From Nomia melanderi (taxonomy: Eukaryota; Arthropoda; Insecta; Hymenoptera; Halictidae), in contig NC_134999.1 in the NCBI RefSeq assembly GCF_051020985.1, forward strand, positions 35,373,160 to 35,437,159: a stretch of 64,000 bases of DNA, given 5' to 3'. Made by a program: the position numbers and the translations under genes. The notes beneath the pieces are model-generated. The model ran no database searches and had not been told where the DNA came from. It was given only the letters and a program-made list of their open reading frames with translations. This document shows, piece after piece, positions 39,801 through 53,567 of the stretch (the first letter of the stretch is position 1; each line of letters opens with the position of its first letter).

Positions 39801-42800
39801 GAAGGAACGAGCACCGTTGCGTCTTATCCGATTTCCCCTCCGAGATAAATTTACGCGACGAGCGAGCTTAGCATCGGCCGTGACGCCCGCGGGAAATACC
39901 ATCATGGGAACGTCTTTGTCCGCGGAGGACGTCGATTTCGCGGTGGCAATCGGCGAGAGGAATCGCGAGGGCGATGCGAAGGATGGATCTTTCCGTTTTC
40001 CCGGTCTTAAATTGAATCGGAGTCGATATTAACCTTGCCGAGGAATCGCGGGTCGGCGGTAGAAAAGAAGAAAAGAAGAGGCGGAGGGAGGGAAGAGAGC
40101 GAGTCGGAGCGAAGGGCCTCACAATTAGCGCATACATCACTGGCCGAGAGGCCGCGAGGGGCTAGGAGAGGGCCCGTACTGGCAACCTGTTATTATATAC
40201 GCGGTCCGAAATACGCATGTATCACTCACGCACACACAGGTTTTCGCCGGTGAACACGTACGGCCCGTCGGTGGATTAATTCGCACGCGGCCCGATCGCG
40301 AACGACGATGGGAGGCGCGCCACTTGTACGACGAAACTCGATTTACGAGCCAACGGATCTTCGTCTCTCTTATCCCCCCGGTGCGCCGGGGAACCTTATC
40401 GTCGCCGGCGTCGACGGAGTTCTCGCGATCGGCCTTCCAATACGCGCTCGATTTTTCCGTGAACTTACCCACGCGCATCGTTGACGAACGTTTAATTAAT
40501 ACCTGATACCTGACACCGGCGCGAATTGATATATCGAAGTCACCGGACCGACTTGTAAATCAACGGGCCGCGAAAAACTCGGCTCGCGTGGGACGCTGGA
40601 AATCGCGAGAGGCGCCGCGCCGCGTAGAAGTATATCGAGTTACCTAACGTTTCGACGGCGAAGGATCCGTAGGTCCGATGACTAACGGCCGAATCGTCGG
40701 TCGATTAATGGCAAATGTTTTTTCAGGGATCCGCGTAATTGATAGCCTTGAGATAAGTTTTCGAGATATAGGTGGGAATTATTAATGCGTCCGTTGCGGT
40801 ATTAATAATCGGTGATGCAATCGTAATCTACGTTCCCGCCGGAGCCGATAATATTTTATCTATGCCCGATGCAAATTACGGGAAAGCCGAGGTCCGTGCA
40901 ACGTGAGCAACGTTTCGGGCTGCGTTCGATAGTTTCTTTGCGTTCCTTTGTATACCCCGGAGCGGGAGGAGAGGAGTTTCGGACAGTCACGATAAGAAGC
41001 GATTCGATGACAACGGGGATATAGCATCGTAAATAATTGATCGACAGTTCCCGTATTAATAACGGCTACAGCATCCAAGTACCAGGATCGTGTCAAGGAC
41101 CACCCGCGGCGAGCTGCCCCGACAATGCCGGGGACAGACGACACGACACAATCAGGGACTCCCTGTTCCACTAGCAGGCTCGCTAATAAATTATTAAAGG
41201 GACACCCTCTGGAAGTGACGTCGGAATATTACGCCGGGAATGACTGTCCCGCTTCTCGCGGCCGGTACGCACGCCACATCGCGGCCACGTCTCCGCAAAA
41301 AAAGGCCATTTTGTTCCGAGACGGCTCGCGGAGGCTCTCTCGTCCGCTCGTGTTCGTCGTTTTCTCGACCGCGGAAAAATGTAGCAACCTCGCCGTTACG
41401 ACCGCTCGTTGTCAGCCCGGACTCGCGGAGTTCCACATAAAGCGATCATAATTTTCGCGTCTGACACGGGAAAGATTAATTGCCGTATTAATTTTACTCG
41501 CGTGTATTTTTCATTCGGGCTACGTGGCCGCGACAGGTAATTAAACAACGTTTAAACCGGTCCGGGACAAAGTGAAAATCGGCGAATCTCGGCCGACCGT
41601 CGCGTCCGGCTACGAGGGTGAAAAATTCCCTGCGATGAAGAGGAATCGCGCGCGGTTCCGAAGGAACGAGAGCCGCAGCCGCCCCTTCGGCTCTCCTTCT
41701 CGGCCGTTAACGAGACGGAATTCGAGACGGTCGATTGGCTGACGGCGCCCGGTTCCTTTCCTTTGTCTTACCGACAGGGCGGAATACTTCGGCCAGGATT
41801 TTCCTTCCCCTCGGCGTCTCGTTTTCGGCAGGAAACGATTTCCAGGCATCCGAAATCCGAGGAGCTGTCCACCGAGAAGGCCGATGGAAATCCTAAACTC
41901 GCGAAGACAATGAACCGCCGTCACGCTCGCCGATACGGGAAGGGGTGAGCGGTGATCCTTTGTCTTCGCGTTAAACCGAGTCGACTCTTAACGAGATTTC
42001 TTAACCGCGACGAAAATCATTTTTCTCGACCGGAGAAAACGTAAGCCGCGCTGCGAATATATATATATCCGAGCGAGCCGCGAATCGGCCGGCTAACGAA
42101 CGTTAATTAACGCGACTCGAGCTCCGCCGCTAATTCGATGATAGCGGCACGTGTCGGTATCTAAGCGTGGCCGAAAGTGTGCGCAATTTACGCGGCACTA
42201 ATTCGCCAAAGCTTCATTAGGGTCGACCTCGAGGCCCGTACTTAGACGACGCGGGGGGTATAATCATAGTTTAAATTCGGCTCCCATCCATTGAAAATCA
42301 GTGGCTCTGACCCGCTTCGCAATCAGGATACCGGTTAGGGGGATGGTGGGTGGGGGCTATCATGGGGCATTTGATCCGCGGCGGGTCATCAATATTGCAT
42401 GAGGGGACCACGAACGCGCGTACGATCATGCCAAATGCTGGGAATCAAAATAGTCACGGAGTTTATAGTTCGAGAGAGGGAACCGTCGCGTCGCATCCCC
42501 CCGCCAGCGGCGCGGGGCGCACTGTAGACCTCGCGTTTCCGCGCGGAAAAATCCGCCGATCATCCGAAAAATCGCGGCGTTCCGGAAAGCTGGTCGGGAC
42601 TCCATCTACTTTGCATCCGAACCGCGAACGTTGATCGTTCTATCGCGGTAACATTCGACACTCGGGACGATCGGGAACGATTACATCGGGATTACGATGG
42701 ATAAGTAACCCTTTTAATAATGTTCTTAACCGGCTTAAGCGAGCCAATCCCCGGTGGTACACGGTTCCGCGGGGAGAAAATCAAAGGCAAAAAGTAGGGA

Positions 42801-43470
42801 CGGCTCGGGACGAGCCTCGGGAACACGTTCGACTCGTACTCGGTATTACGGGTACGATGCGTCTTTGTGTGCGCGCGCACCGAGTAGGCCACCAAGGTGG
42901 AAGGCGCGCAAAACGGACGTGGACGAGACGCGGGAGACCCGGCCTGGGCGAACGGAAAGAGGGAGAGGAGGACTCGAGAGGAAAAAGCGTGTAGGGAGAA
43001 GGGAAAAAAAGGAACGGGACGAAGTTCGATGCGAACGAGCGATCGTAAGAATGGGGGGTGGCTGGAGGGAAGAGAGCCCGAGAGGGACGCGATCGACCGA
43101 CATCGGAAATGGAAGCGAATATCTCGCGATACCGGGTTCGGAGAACCGTCTGCGGAGACGCATCCAGCGACGACGCCCACACCGAATCGAGAATCGACCT
43201 GCTTTACCCTCCATCTTCCTCATCGTTTCACCCTTCCCCTTCCCCCGTGCGTTGCGCCGCGATGGCGCGGGCTGCGTGGTATTCGTTCCTTCTTAATGGC
43301 AAATAAAGCAGGTGGAGCCGAGCGGAGAGCCTCTCGTGATTGCCGGATTAATTGGCTGCAGCGTGGCTGCGGCGGTAACGGAGGATGTACACGGCACGGA
43401 TTATTATCCGTCAGTTCGACGGAGGGTTATCCTAAACGTTTCTTCCGTGGGCTTTCCTTCTCCTTCTTCG

Positions 43471-43484
43471 ACTTCTCTCTCCCC

Positions 43485-43517
<33 letters not shown>

Positions 43518-43518
43518 C
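43471..43518. repeat. CT dinucleotide repeat
   Basis: Interrupted at the left, perfect TC units at the right end. Confidence 0.9.
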
Positions 43519-46500
43519 CGTCTCTTTTGCATCGAAGATAATCCGCGGCCTCTCCGCGAACCGAACGGGGAATCGCGTCTGGATCTAGCCGCGCCCGGAA
43601 TGCACGCGAGCTCGAGACGCCGAACGATTGTAATCCTTTTTAACGATCGCCGAGTCGTTGCGCTCAATCGCAATCGGCGAACGGAACTCGAGCATTTTCT
43701 CTTGAAATTATGGGAAGAACGAGCCGCTGCCGAGTTCACGGAGGAACGCGTCATTAAAGGCCATAACCGGCGGCGGAGGTGCGAATAATCGGTTGCGTGA
43801 ACGCGATTACATGCATGGGTACGCGCCGCGTTTCTACACCCATTTAATATTTCTATAAACGGACCTTCGGCAACGCCGTCTTGGGAAGAGAGAGGCTGTC
43901 TCTCCTATATCGAGCAAGCGACTCGCCGGCCGACCCTCCCTCTCTCCCTCCGCCCGCCCGCCTGCCCGAAAGTAGAGCTACAACGGCGAACGAGGGATGA
44001 AACGACGTTGAAGTGCTGACGCGGTAACCATCTTGGTTTCCCTGAGTGGCACTGCCGGTAAATGCCACGGGATTCGAGGGTGAACGCGCGGGAGGAAGAG
44101 AGGACTCGATCCCGAGGGTGGAGGGAGGGAATGGACGCAGGGGGTGGAAACGGGAAGCCGGAGAGAACTCTGAGCGACGTGACCGCAAGAATCGATGCGA
44201 ACGTTCCGGAAAATCGTGCAGCCAGGTTGCTGCTGCCGCTGCCATCGCTGCCGCTTTCGAGGCTGCCTCTGCTGACGCAGTGTTTTCGTGATTCGCAAGA
44301 CTTTTTCGCGCGACGCTCGGATAACCGTTTTATATTATACGGCTCTCCCGCAGTTGCTTCCTCGGGTTAACCCGAATCCCCGAGATACGAGCCGAGGAGC
44401 CGTCCTCTTTCCGGTGTTCTCTGTTTTAAGATCGTTGAATACGCAACGAGTCGCGGGACAACGCCTCGACGTTGACCGCGAGGAAACCGGCGGGACAACG
44501 AGTGCCGAGCGAAAAGCAAAAGTGTGCAAACGGCAGGATGAATGTCTCCTTTTTTTCCCCTGCGCCCGGCGAACAGATTCGTTCCGGAGGGGAGCGCACG
44601 CTCGACCCCTGACCCCTCCAAAAAAATGAGAGCGTACTCGAATCCCGAAGTGATGTAGAGCGACTCCGGCTTCCGCAGCGCGCGTCCGCTCCGTCCTCAT
44701 GAATTCCATTAACCGTACGTTTATCGGGCCCGTATTTTATTCCGGCGTGTTCGCCGGAGTTTCGCCGAAGATTTACGCAACGGTTTTTCGGAACACGGCG
44801 TCGTTGACCGAGCGACGACCAAGGAAACCGGCGAGCCTGAACCTCGCTTTATCGTGATTTTTTCCCTGCCCCCACGGACAACGCGTTAACAATCGGCCGT
44901 GTATACCTCCGATCGGAAGAACAACGAGGCAAAGCTTTAACGGTATGGATATAATTAGTCGCTAACGTTCTGTAATTGCGATCAAAACCCGGTCGTATCC
45001 GACTAATAACAAGGTTCGCGGCAATTAACCGCTTCGAGGTAGTAGTTAAACATTAGCCTATATACATACAAAATAGGGCTCCGGTCTCGGCGAGTTCACG
45101 CATGATCAGCTCGAACACCTTCTCCGGTGATTTTTCATACTCCGAAGCCGTTGCTTCCGGTCTACCAGGGACCACGATCGATCAGCCGTTTCGCCCTCCC
45201 ACGGTGTTTCTCTCTTAAAAGATCGACATTCGGTTCGAACGTTGTCACGCGACGAGGCGCGATACGAATTTTCCGCGGCCCGTTCTCACGCGTTTTCCCG
45301 GCTTTATCTGCCGATCCAGATACAACGGCGTTAATAGCGCAAAAACCATGTAAACGACTCCTGTAAGGAGATCTAAATTATATTCATTCGTAGTTTGTAA
45401 ATATACGATACCAGCTTTTTATCGGCGGCGATTAAAACCGATCGGCCGATGCGAGGTGGAAATAAATTGACGGGATAATTAAATTGTGCTTGACAAAAAC
45501 ATCGATCGTTCAGCCACTGCCGCGACGTTCTCGGCGTCGGGTAATTATCAATACCGGTGCTGGTACCGTTTCCGGCCCGAGTTCCCTCTTCTCCTCGAAA
45601 CGGACGACACGAGCGCCGAAACGACCCGGTTTTCACCGAAAAATCTCGACGCGTCGCGCAACGGCTTATCGGAGTATCGATTCCTGCCGCGATTTCGCGC
45701 TACTCGTTTCCTCTTCTCGCGACGAACCGTGGACTATTCGCCCGATCCGAGTGGCCAAAATTCAGTACAGGTTTCTATCGAGTTTTTCCAACGAAACATA
45801 GAAATGTGATACAATACTATATAACGATAGAACGATAAATGTATTAACATCAATTATAATCTCATATATTCGATTAAAAATTATTAGGACATTGAATTAG
45901 AACATTGTCCCTCGCATATTCAACTACTTGAAACAACCAGAATCGTACGTTTCAGGTAAAATTTGTAAAATCGACTTTCGACCGCGCGGATCGTGCAAAT
46001 AGTCCATTGTGCGACGGATCGTTTGCGTAACGGATTGGCAAAAAAGCGCCGAGGAACGACGGACTGTGGACGCGCGGAGCTGGAACAGGGGCAAAAAAGA
46101 AATGACGAGCGGGTAGATACGTTTCCGACATTCGGAGGTCGAGATAAACGTTCCTCCGCGTGTTCGGCGGGGGTAGGCCGTGACTCAAGGCCGCGGCGCC
46201 GTGGCAAGAGGTCCGAGGATCGCGTGCTCCGCCTAACTTTTCGCCGCCGACGTGCGCGCGAGGCCTCAGAACGCGTAATGACGACGTTCTCTCCATTCTT
46301 CGTCGGCTGTGGCGCAGAGAATCACGGTTCGATGGCGACCGGTAGCCCTGTTACGCGGAAGTCTGCCAGCCAAACGCTCCCGAAAGGATCCGATCGGTCC
46401 TGCACCCCCCGATCTCGCGTCCTATCGGGGACAATGGACCGGCGAGCGAGCCGAACGATCGGTTTCTCCCCGGAGATTTGCGGGTACTTTCGCGTACGCG

Positions 46501-47235
46501 CGTGATACGCGACGGATACGCGAATCAGGAACAAGGTAATCCGGTGTATTTCGTGCGAGGAATGGCCGATCGTTCGCATTCCCGTTTCCACGAGGCTCGT
46601 CGCTCGGAAAAATGCCGCGGCAAACCAGTTTCGAGCGGCGATAAAGCCTACCACTCGATACTGAAATCGACAATTAACTTTCGCGGGGCTTATCGAGGCG
46701 CGCCGGGGCTGCGAGCGCTTCCAATTAAGTCTTCGCCGAGAGATCGTCGCCGATAGTACATATACTTACGAGAGTTCCTAATTTTCGCATACGCTTTCCG
46801 GCGACGTGTTTGCGGACTCTCATCTGCTATCACGAACAGGCGAGTCCGTGCGTAATTAGTCCTCAATGGCCGACGATCGACGCGGCGATCGCGTGATCGA
46901 CGCGAATCCTGCGGAGGTTCTCCACGGCCGCACCATGGGACACGCGTCCTTATCCGCGTGACAGCACCGCCGGAGAGAGTAAACCGTTCGCTGGTCGACA
47001 GATCGTTTTCCGCGTCGCGTCGCGTTCGCTGTCGTAGCGGTAAACTAATTCGTATTCGTAGCTCCAGCAGTTTTTGTTATCTGCTTATCGTCGTATCGTC
47101 CTCGGCCGAATGGCAATTATCGCAAATTTGCCCGACAAAGTAGCAGGCGAAACGGCTTCGTACCGGGAAGACAGACGCGTCGTAGCCCACGGAAAGAAAA
47201 GTCCGTAACGTACGCCCGTTTCTTTTTTTTTTCCT

Positions 47236-47255
47236 CCCCCCCCCCCCCCCCCCCC
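47236..47255. repeat. Homopolymer of 20 C after a T tract
   Basis: Ten T, then CCT, then 20 uninterrupted C (G on the minus strand). The exact length in an assembly may be unreliable. Confidence 0.9.
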
Positions 47256-47312
47256 GCGGCTTCGACGGTCCGGTAAACCAGTTTACTCAAGGAAACAAGA
47301 TCGCGTTACTCT

Positions 47313-47398
47313 TAATTACGACCGCAGTTAATGTACCGCATAATTACCTTTAATTAAGCTGGATAGATTCATTTGACGTTTCCAATTAAGTACACGCA
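47313..47398. promoter_or_regulatory. Cluster of TAATTA-type homeodomain motifs (possible enhancer)
   Basis: TAATTA at 47313-47318, 47341-47346 and 47351-47356, and CAATTA at 47393-47398, fall within 86 bases. TAATTA is the common Antp/paired-class homeodomain core. The motif is frequent across this window, so regulatory function is only suggested. Confidence 0.25.
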
Positions 47399-47739
47399 GT
47401 GATCAATTTTTTTCCCGGTCGCGAAAAAAACCCGGCTCGGATAAAAGAGGAGAAGCGTGCACGCGATTCGCGATCGAGACCGATCGCAAACCCCGGAGTC
47501 AAACGATGCGACGTTTCCTATCGCGGCCGATCCGCCGCTCGCCATTACTATATAACCGTCCGCCGAGTTGGCGCGAGCTCGATAACGCGATCGATCTTAG
47601 AAACGTGAGCAGCATCGGGAAAGAGATCGACGCGGCCGTGAGTTACGAGCATCATTTGCGTAATGACTGCAATTCAGAGCCCCTTTTTCTCGGCGCGACA
47701 ATTGACCCGCTGTAAGTGGATGTCACTTTACGCGACTTT

Positions 47740-47833
47740 ATCATTATTATTATTATTATCGTTACTATTATTCTTATTAGCATTATTATTGTTATTACCG
47801 CTATTATTATCGTTATTATTATCGTTATTATTA
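47740..47833. repeat. ATT trinucleotide repeat, interrupted
   Basis: About 94 bases of TTA/ATT units broken by CG-containing triplets at fairly regular spacing. Frames read as poly-Asn or poly-Leu and are artefacts. Confidence 0.9.
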
Positions 47834-50800
47834 AACGGTAAACGACGCGTACAGTATATACGGAGGAAGAGGGAACGGAATGATCTCGGCCATCCGACAA
47901 TGATGCTCGACGTTATTACGAACAAAGAGCCACATGTCAAGTTCCCAGTTTTTCTTATTTACGTCTTATTATACGGTTTACTACCGTTCATCTGTGTTTC
48001 GGCGTGATTGATATAACATTTTCTACGCGGAAGATAAGCAGTTGCTATTAACTTTCAAGTCTTCCCAACGATCTCCGGATAAATACAAACATAATTTAAG
48101 CACACGAAACGCCGGTTCGCATCGATATTTCACGTGATATTCTCATTTTATAACAGCTGCTTAAGAGACCGCCATTACTCCACTCTCCCCTCGCATATTT
48201 ACGAGAAAATGGCGCGACGCTAGGCTACGCTCTATCGTGTCGCGAGAGGAGAAATGATCCGCGTCGGGATCGAAACGCCGATATTTCGATGCCGACCGTC
48301 GAGGATTTAACGTGGATACCGGTGGCCGCGATATCGCGGGATTACGCGTAACCCAGAGCCAGATCCGCGGCGGAAGCGCGCACCGCGCCGCAGGGAACCG
48401 GCCGCGTGCGCAATTACGTACGTCGTTTCGTACGCGCGGCGAGAGGAGCGGGACGAGAAAGGTTTTCCAAACGGATTGACGCTGCCACGAACCAACGGTG
48501 GAGGCTGATACGTGCCCCGCGACTAGCCGTGTACGGTTTACGTACTACGTACGCGTGTACGTGGTACCTGAGCAGCACGCTGGGTATTAAGTAGCGGTAT
48601 TTACGAAGCCACAATTATCCCCATTTTCATGCTGGCGATCTCTCGAACGCGATGGAGGTTCGAACACGGGACTACGTGGGAACTTCTCTATCGACGTTGC
48701 TCGTGCGAGCTTCCCCGGCTCGAGCAACGATCGCCAGCGATCGGTAAACCGGTGGATACGAGGTGGATGCGCAGGGGAGAGGGAGGGGGGGGCGGACCGA
48801 CTGTAAAATTGTTAAACGATCCTAATCGGCAATGAGAAATTCTGGAATTACTTTCCGAGAACCGTAGTCTATTCCGTCACCGGGGAGATTCGTTGGAGAG
48901 CCTAGGCCCAGGAGGTCCGTGATAGGTCTCACCGTAAACGTGGGATAATTTCCGAGTTCGGTATACTATTTCGTGGAAGAAAGAAGCCGGGCATGAACGG
49001 ATCGAAAAAGTCACACGAAAGGATTTAGACCTCTTCATCGACCTAATCTGAATCCCCTCAAGGCCGCGGCGATAGATGAACACGCGATCGGGTAGACTTT
49101 CAGGTAAAGCGTCGTGCTAGGGAACATTTAAAAGGTTACCCGGGGCACGGTTGCCGGTTGAACGTCGAGGAGTTGGCCGTATACGCTGACCGCCGAAAAC
49201 TTTCCTCGGTCCTCCATTTCGGAAGCGAAGGGAGGACCGAGAGGAGCGACGGAATCGCCGTACAATCGACGTCACCGTGGTGGATCGTGATGCGAAGGAT
49301 GACGCGTGGGACGAGGAGCACGATAAAAATGAATCCTCGTTAATGGGGTTTGAGGAACGCTCGGAGCAACGATCATTCTCGATTATCGGAGTCTGTTATC
49401 GACGTCCGCTGGCTCGCATCGTCGGTATTTGCATTGGATCGGTGATTAAGCAGGGGGCGGACTGGAAAACTGGCGAAGCCGTTTTTACGAGCGGTCAACG
49501 CTCCTTCGCGTCCTCCCGTTCTACCGCCGCTCCTCGTCACCCCCGGGCATCTTGATGTCATTCTACGTTCGCAACGCCGCGGCGAGTAATTAAAACGTAG
49601 TCAGCTCTATTCGAGATCCCTTGACGGTGATTAAGGTTTCCTAACTGATGCGCGTACGCTCCGGCTGACGCACAGTCCTGCATCGGCGTATCCGTGTCCA
49701 CTGCTCGTCCGCCTCGGCCGAGGAACGTCCGATCGCGAGAGAACGTTCGCGCGTCCGATCAACCGGCGTGATAGCTCGTCGCGAGAGGGATCGGTTTCCT
49801 AGCCCGACGACAACTCCGCCGTCAATTTCACCCGTTCCCCGTCGAAACGCGCTTTTTTCCTTTTTCCCCGCCCGATAGAGTATTCTCGAGCCGTCCTCCT
49901 CCGTTCTCGCGTCCGTCTCCCCGTCCTTTCCGGCAGCGTGGCTCCACAGCAGCGCACCGAGTCGCCACTTCGTTCAAACGAGTTCATTGCATTAAGCAAT
50001 TAACTCGGAGCGACAACCTCTGAATTCCAGAAATTCAAAGGCTCGGTCGGGCCCGTCCGCGGCCGAGCCGATTCTTCCCGGAACGCGTTCTCGTAACAAG
50101 CATCAAGCTAATAATAAACGACTGCTCCGGGACCGGCGAAAATAAACCAGCTGACGGCGAATGTCCGAGGACCCGGCCGATTCCCCGGAGTGACCAACGA
50201 GTTTCTCTCCAGTCATTTTCCATCGATTTATCGGCTAGAGGTAGCCGAATCGCCAGAGTCCGCTGCGGACTCGAAAAGGCGAGCGAGGCGGTTCCGCCGG
50301 GCTGTCCGGGTTCCTGTACGCTCGATATTCGGGCAACGTATTTAGAAAATGGCGGATAGCGTGCCTTGGGCCTGACGATTACTCAGGAATGAAGGGATAC
50401 CGGTATCGCCGCGCCAGAAACACGATCCAGCTGTAGCGAGAGCTGCTGGCGCCTTCCACACCCACGTTTCACGGTGCGCGCCGCGTCGGTGTTCTCCAAA
50501 CGAGATTACGGAAGTCGTGTCTCGGCCAGGCAAATCGTATCGACAAATTGGATCGAGAAGAAAGCGGCGGCGGCGGCGGCGCGCGAGCGCGAGCTTGTAC
50601 TTACGTATTCGTTGTTAACGCGGCGTCTGGAATGAGCGATTTTTCCGAGCGCGACTAGAAGCCAACGATCGGGCACCGGATAATTCCCCGAAATAAATCT
50701 ATTACGTGCTCGCGACGAAAACGAGGCTGCCCCGCGGTACGCGAACAACGACTCGAGCATTTTATACGCGTTACTGCACACGCGAATACTTTATGCACGT

Positions 50801-51363
50801 ATTACGCGGAGGGTAATGCGAGTTTTATTGCGGTTACGCGTACCGGCCACTTTTCTCGGTCTGCTCGAGGCGGTCGCTGCGCGCCGCACCGCGCCGCACC
50901 GCGCCGCGCCGCGAGAACGTTAAGCTGGTCGGCCGCTGCAGAGAGAGAGCAGCTCGACTTTAAACAAAACGATGATATACTGTGCCGAACGATATTAAAA
51001 AGCCCTCCCCCCGAGATGCTGATGTACTGCGCGAAAATTGCTGCCTGCCGGCCAGTTCGGCCCGCGACTCGGGAACGCGAAACCACCCTGAGAAATGGAT
51101 ATTCATGCCGCGAATTAAAATTTCGTTAGCTCCCATATTTACGACCGACCGACCCTCCGGGAATTATCGTTATTATTGTGTTCATTAATAACTTTAAGTA
51201 ACCGCGGATAACTGGATTCGCTTGGAAAAAGGTCAGAACGGGGGGGAGAGTTCTCTCGTGATTCGAAAAGTTTCAGCCGGTAGCGTACGATCATTATCTC
51301 GGTATCGACGAGAAAACGAGAGGAGGAAGTTAGCTGCGCGCGCGAGAAACCGGAGTAACACGA

Positions 51364-51411
51364 ACGAAGACGAAGAAGAAGACGAAGAAGAAGAAGAAGA
51401 AAGAGAAGAAA
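51364..51411. repeat. GAA trinucleotide repeat
   Basis: GAA units with GAC interruptions, about 48 bases, giving an acidic poly-Glu frame that is not supported as a gene. Confidence 0.9.
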
Positions 51412-52515
51412 CAGACGGAGAACAAGTCGGAGAATCCTAGCGGATCTCGTGTATATCGGGGCGACTTACGTGCCGTTTCCGGGATTTCCGAGAATCCAGC
51501 CGGAAATGACAATAAAAATAATCACTTCAACAAAGTGAATCCAGACTCTCTCCCGACCGCGTGTACCCGTTACCGGGACGCCGGTAATGACACCTAATTA
51601 CTTTCCACCGCTCTGCGCAGAAACGCCGCCCGATTTCGAACGGTGCCGCCGCTAATTTGCGCGTGGAGCTGCGTTAATTAATTCGAGCGGACGCGCGGAT
51701 CGTCGGCGACGCGACGCGACGCGCGCTGTGCCGCGTTCCTCGAATCGCGGGATGCCTCCTTCGCTGAGCGGAAACGCGAGAACGCGTTAATACCGAGCGG
51801 CGCGTATCGATTTTGCCGCGTCGTCTTTTTCGTGTCTCTTGTTCTTCTCGTTCCTCCTCTTCCTCTTTCACTCGAACAGACGATTCTATCGTCACCGGCG
51901 GGATTCAGGGTAAAACCGCGTTAACGACGGGAAGAGGGTAATCTCGACTCGTTCGGCCGTGTACGTGTGTACAGGTTCGCCTCTGGAAAATGATCGACGC
52001 GCTTTCCAGCGCTGGCGAGTCTCGCGTTGTTCCTCGAAGGAAGCCCCGGATCGATAATTCGAGGAACGTAGCGGCCCGATGACACGGATTGATACGCGCG
52101 ATCGTTCGCCGATCCATTGTTTATTTGCATAGCTCTCGTTACCTCGGGGCAGATCGCGAGCCGAGCCTCTTCCGAGCTGCTCCGATCTCGAAATCTACGC
52201 CCGAGATTCGCACGCGAGCACCGCTCTTCTTTCACCGGTAAAAACAACTTGGAATTTGTTTACCGTTCAACCGTCTCCGTACGGGGAATCGAATGGTTCC
52301 CTCGTAACAGCCGAGGCGAGCGCGTATCATCTGCTCGAGCTTCGTCGAAGCTTCTACTTTGTCAGCGGCCGGCCGCTATCTGTAACATCGCGTTTTGTCG
52401 TGGCCCGTTCCCGTCGTTCGTTAAGGGTCGTGGTCTCACGAGATGCGGTTAACACCGTTCCACGAACTGGAACTCGGTTCCCCCGTTGCACCGTTGCAAC
52501 TTTCGAGCCGGACGA

Positions 52516-52535
52516 GCCGGCCGGCCGGCCGGCCG
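52516..52535. repeat. GGCC repeat, 20 bp, self-complementary
   Basis: Five GCCG units forming a fully self-complementary GC run. Confidence 0.9.
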
Positions 52536-53524
52536 TCCGACGCGCGCGTCGTCCCTTTTCATGAAAATTTCCGAGCGAGCTATGAACGCGCTCGAATATC
52601 TACGCCGGCGATCGCGTCAAATAAATCCAATTCCTTCGTGTCCCGGTTTTTTTTGCGTTCGCATTCGCGAGAAAGAAAAGGTTTAATGTTTACGAGCCAC
52701 ATAAAAACGTCGATACCACCGTCTGATAACGTCGTTTGCTGCACGCTCGAGGGATTCGAAACTCGTTAAGTCGTGCCTCGCGTTCTCCCGCGCGATCGTT
52801 ACGGCGCGGTGTGTGTGTCTTTCTTAATAACTTATCCCTCGAATCGCACAAAAGGAGGCCCACACATTGTATCATCCGGAGCGGGGCTCTCCTCGGGTCG
52901 GTGCTACCAATAGAAAATTTCGTCAAGTCGTTCCCTTCCCACTGTGGGCTATTACCATCGCTATCGTGCCTCGTGTCCGGCAGGCATCTACGCGTGCGAG
53001 TCGGTTTAAACGTTGTTGCAAAAATAACTCGCTACTAAATTACGATAAGACAGCGCCGCGGCGTTGCATAGCGGCCGCGATAGCGTACGCCGCGATTAAG
53101 ACGCGAACGCTGCTCGTTCGCATGTCTGCTTCGATCGTTTCCTGTCCCGCGGGGTAAGGAATCCCGCGGAACGGGGAGGATAAAAAAACCGGCCCGAGGA
53201 AAATCCTCCGGTCCGCGAGCGCTCTCGCGGCTCGAATTCTTTCGCGTAACTGGTGCGAACTTGGCAGCCCCGGCAATTATCGCATACTACCGGCACGTCC
53301 AGTAATTATCAGCGGTCGTTTATCCGCGTCTACGCGAAGATTATCGTGGCGTTGGCCGTTTCGCGAGGCAAGGGCGAGAACGGTCGAGGATCGGCGGCAG
53401 CCGCAACCGCGGCAACAGCAACGGGAACGGCTACGGCAGCACCAGCAACGTTGCGGCGCGCTATTTCTCCGGACATACGTATACCCGGCCGGTTTCCCTT
53501 CGCCCTTCTCGTTCCGTCGGCTCG

Positions 53525-53555
<31 letters not shown>

Positions 53556-53567
53556 CCTCTTTCTCTG
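53525..53567. repeat. CT dinucleotide repeat
   Basis: TC units with a few interruptions, in noncoding DNA. Confidence 0.9.

Larger units (their letters stand above)
35641..47230. other. Gene-poor intergenic DNA with several simple repeats
   Basis: No supported gene. It holds GTGC units (35878-35897), a CCT belt (36767-36835), a short AT repeat (42058-42068), a compositionally distinct block (42200-42480), a CT repeat (43471-43518) and an AT-rich patch (45805-45930). Splice-donor-like sites occur (37213, 39656, 46766), but none is joined to a recognisable coding segment. Confidence 0.55.

Noticed and set aside
45036..45045. GAGGTAGTAG, resembling the let-7 seed region
   Set aside because: The following bases do not match let-7 and no complementary arm that would form a hairpin is seen.
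50602..50781. Minus-strand frame ending at a GTAAGTAC donor
   Set aside because: No acceptor or start context, mixed composition, no recognisable domain.
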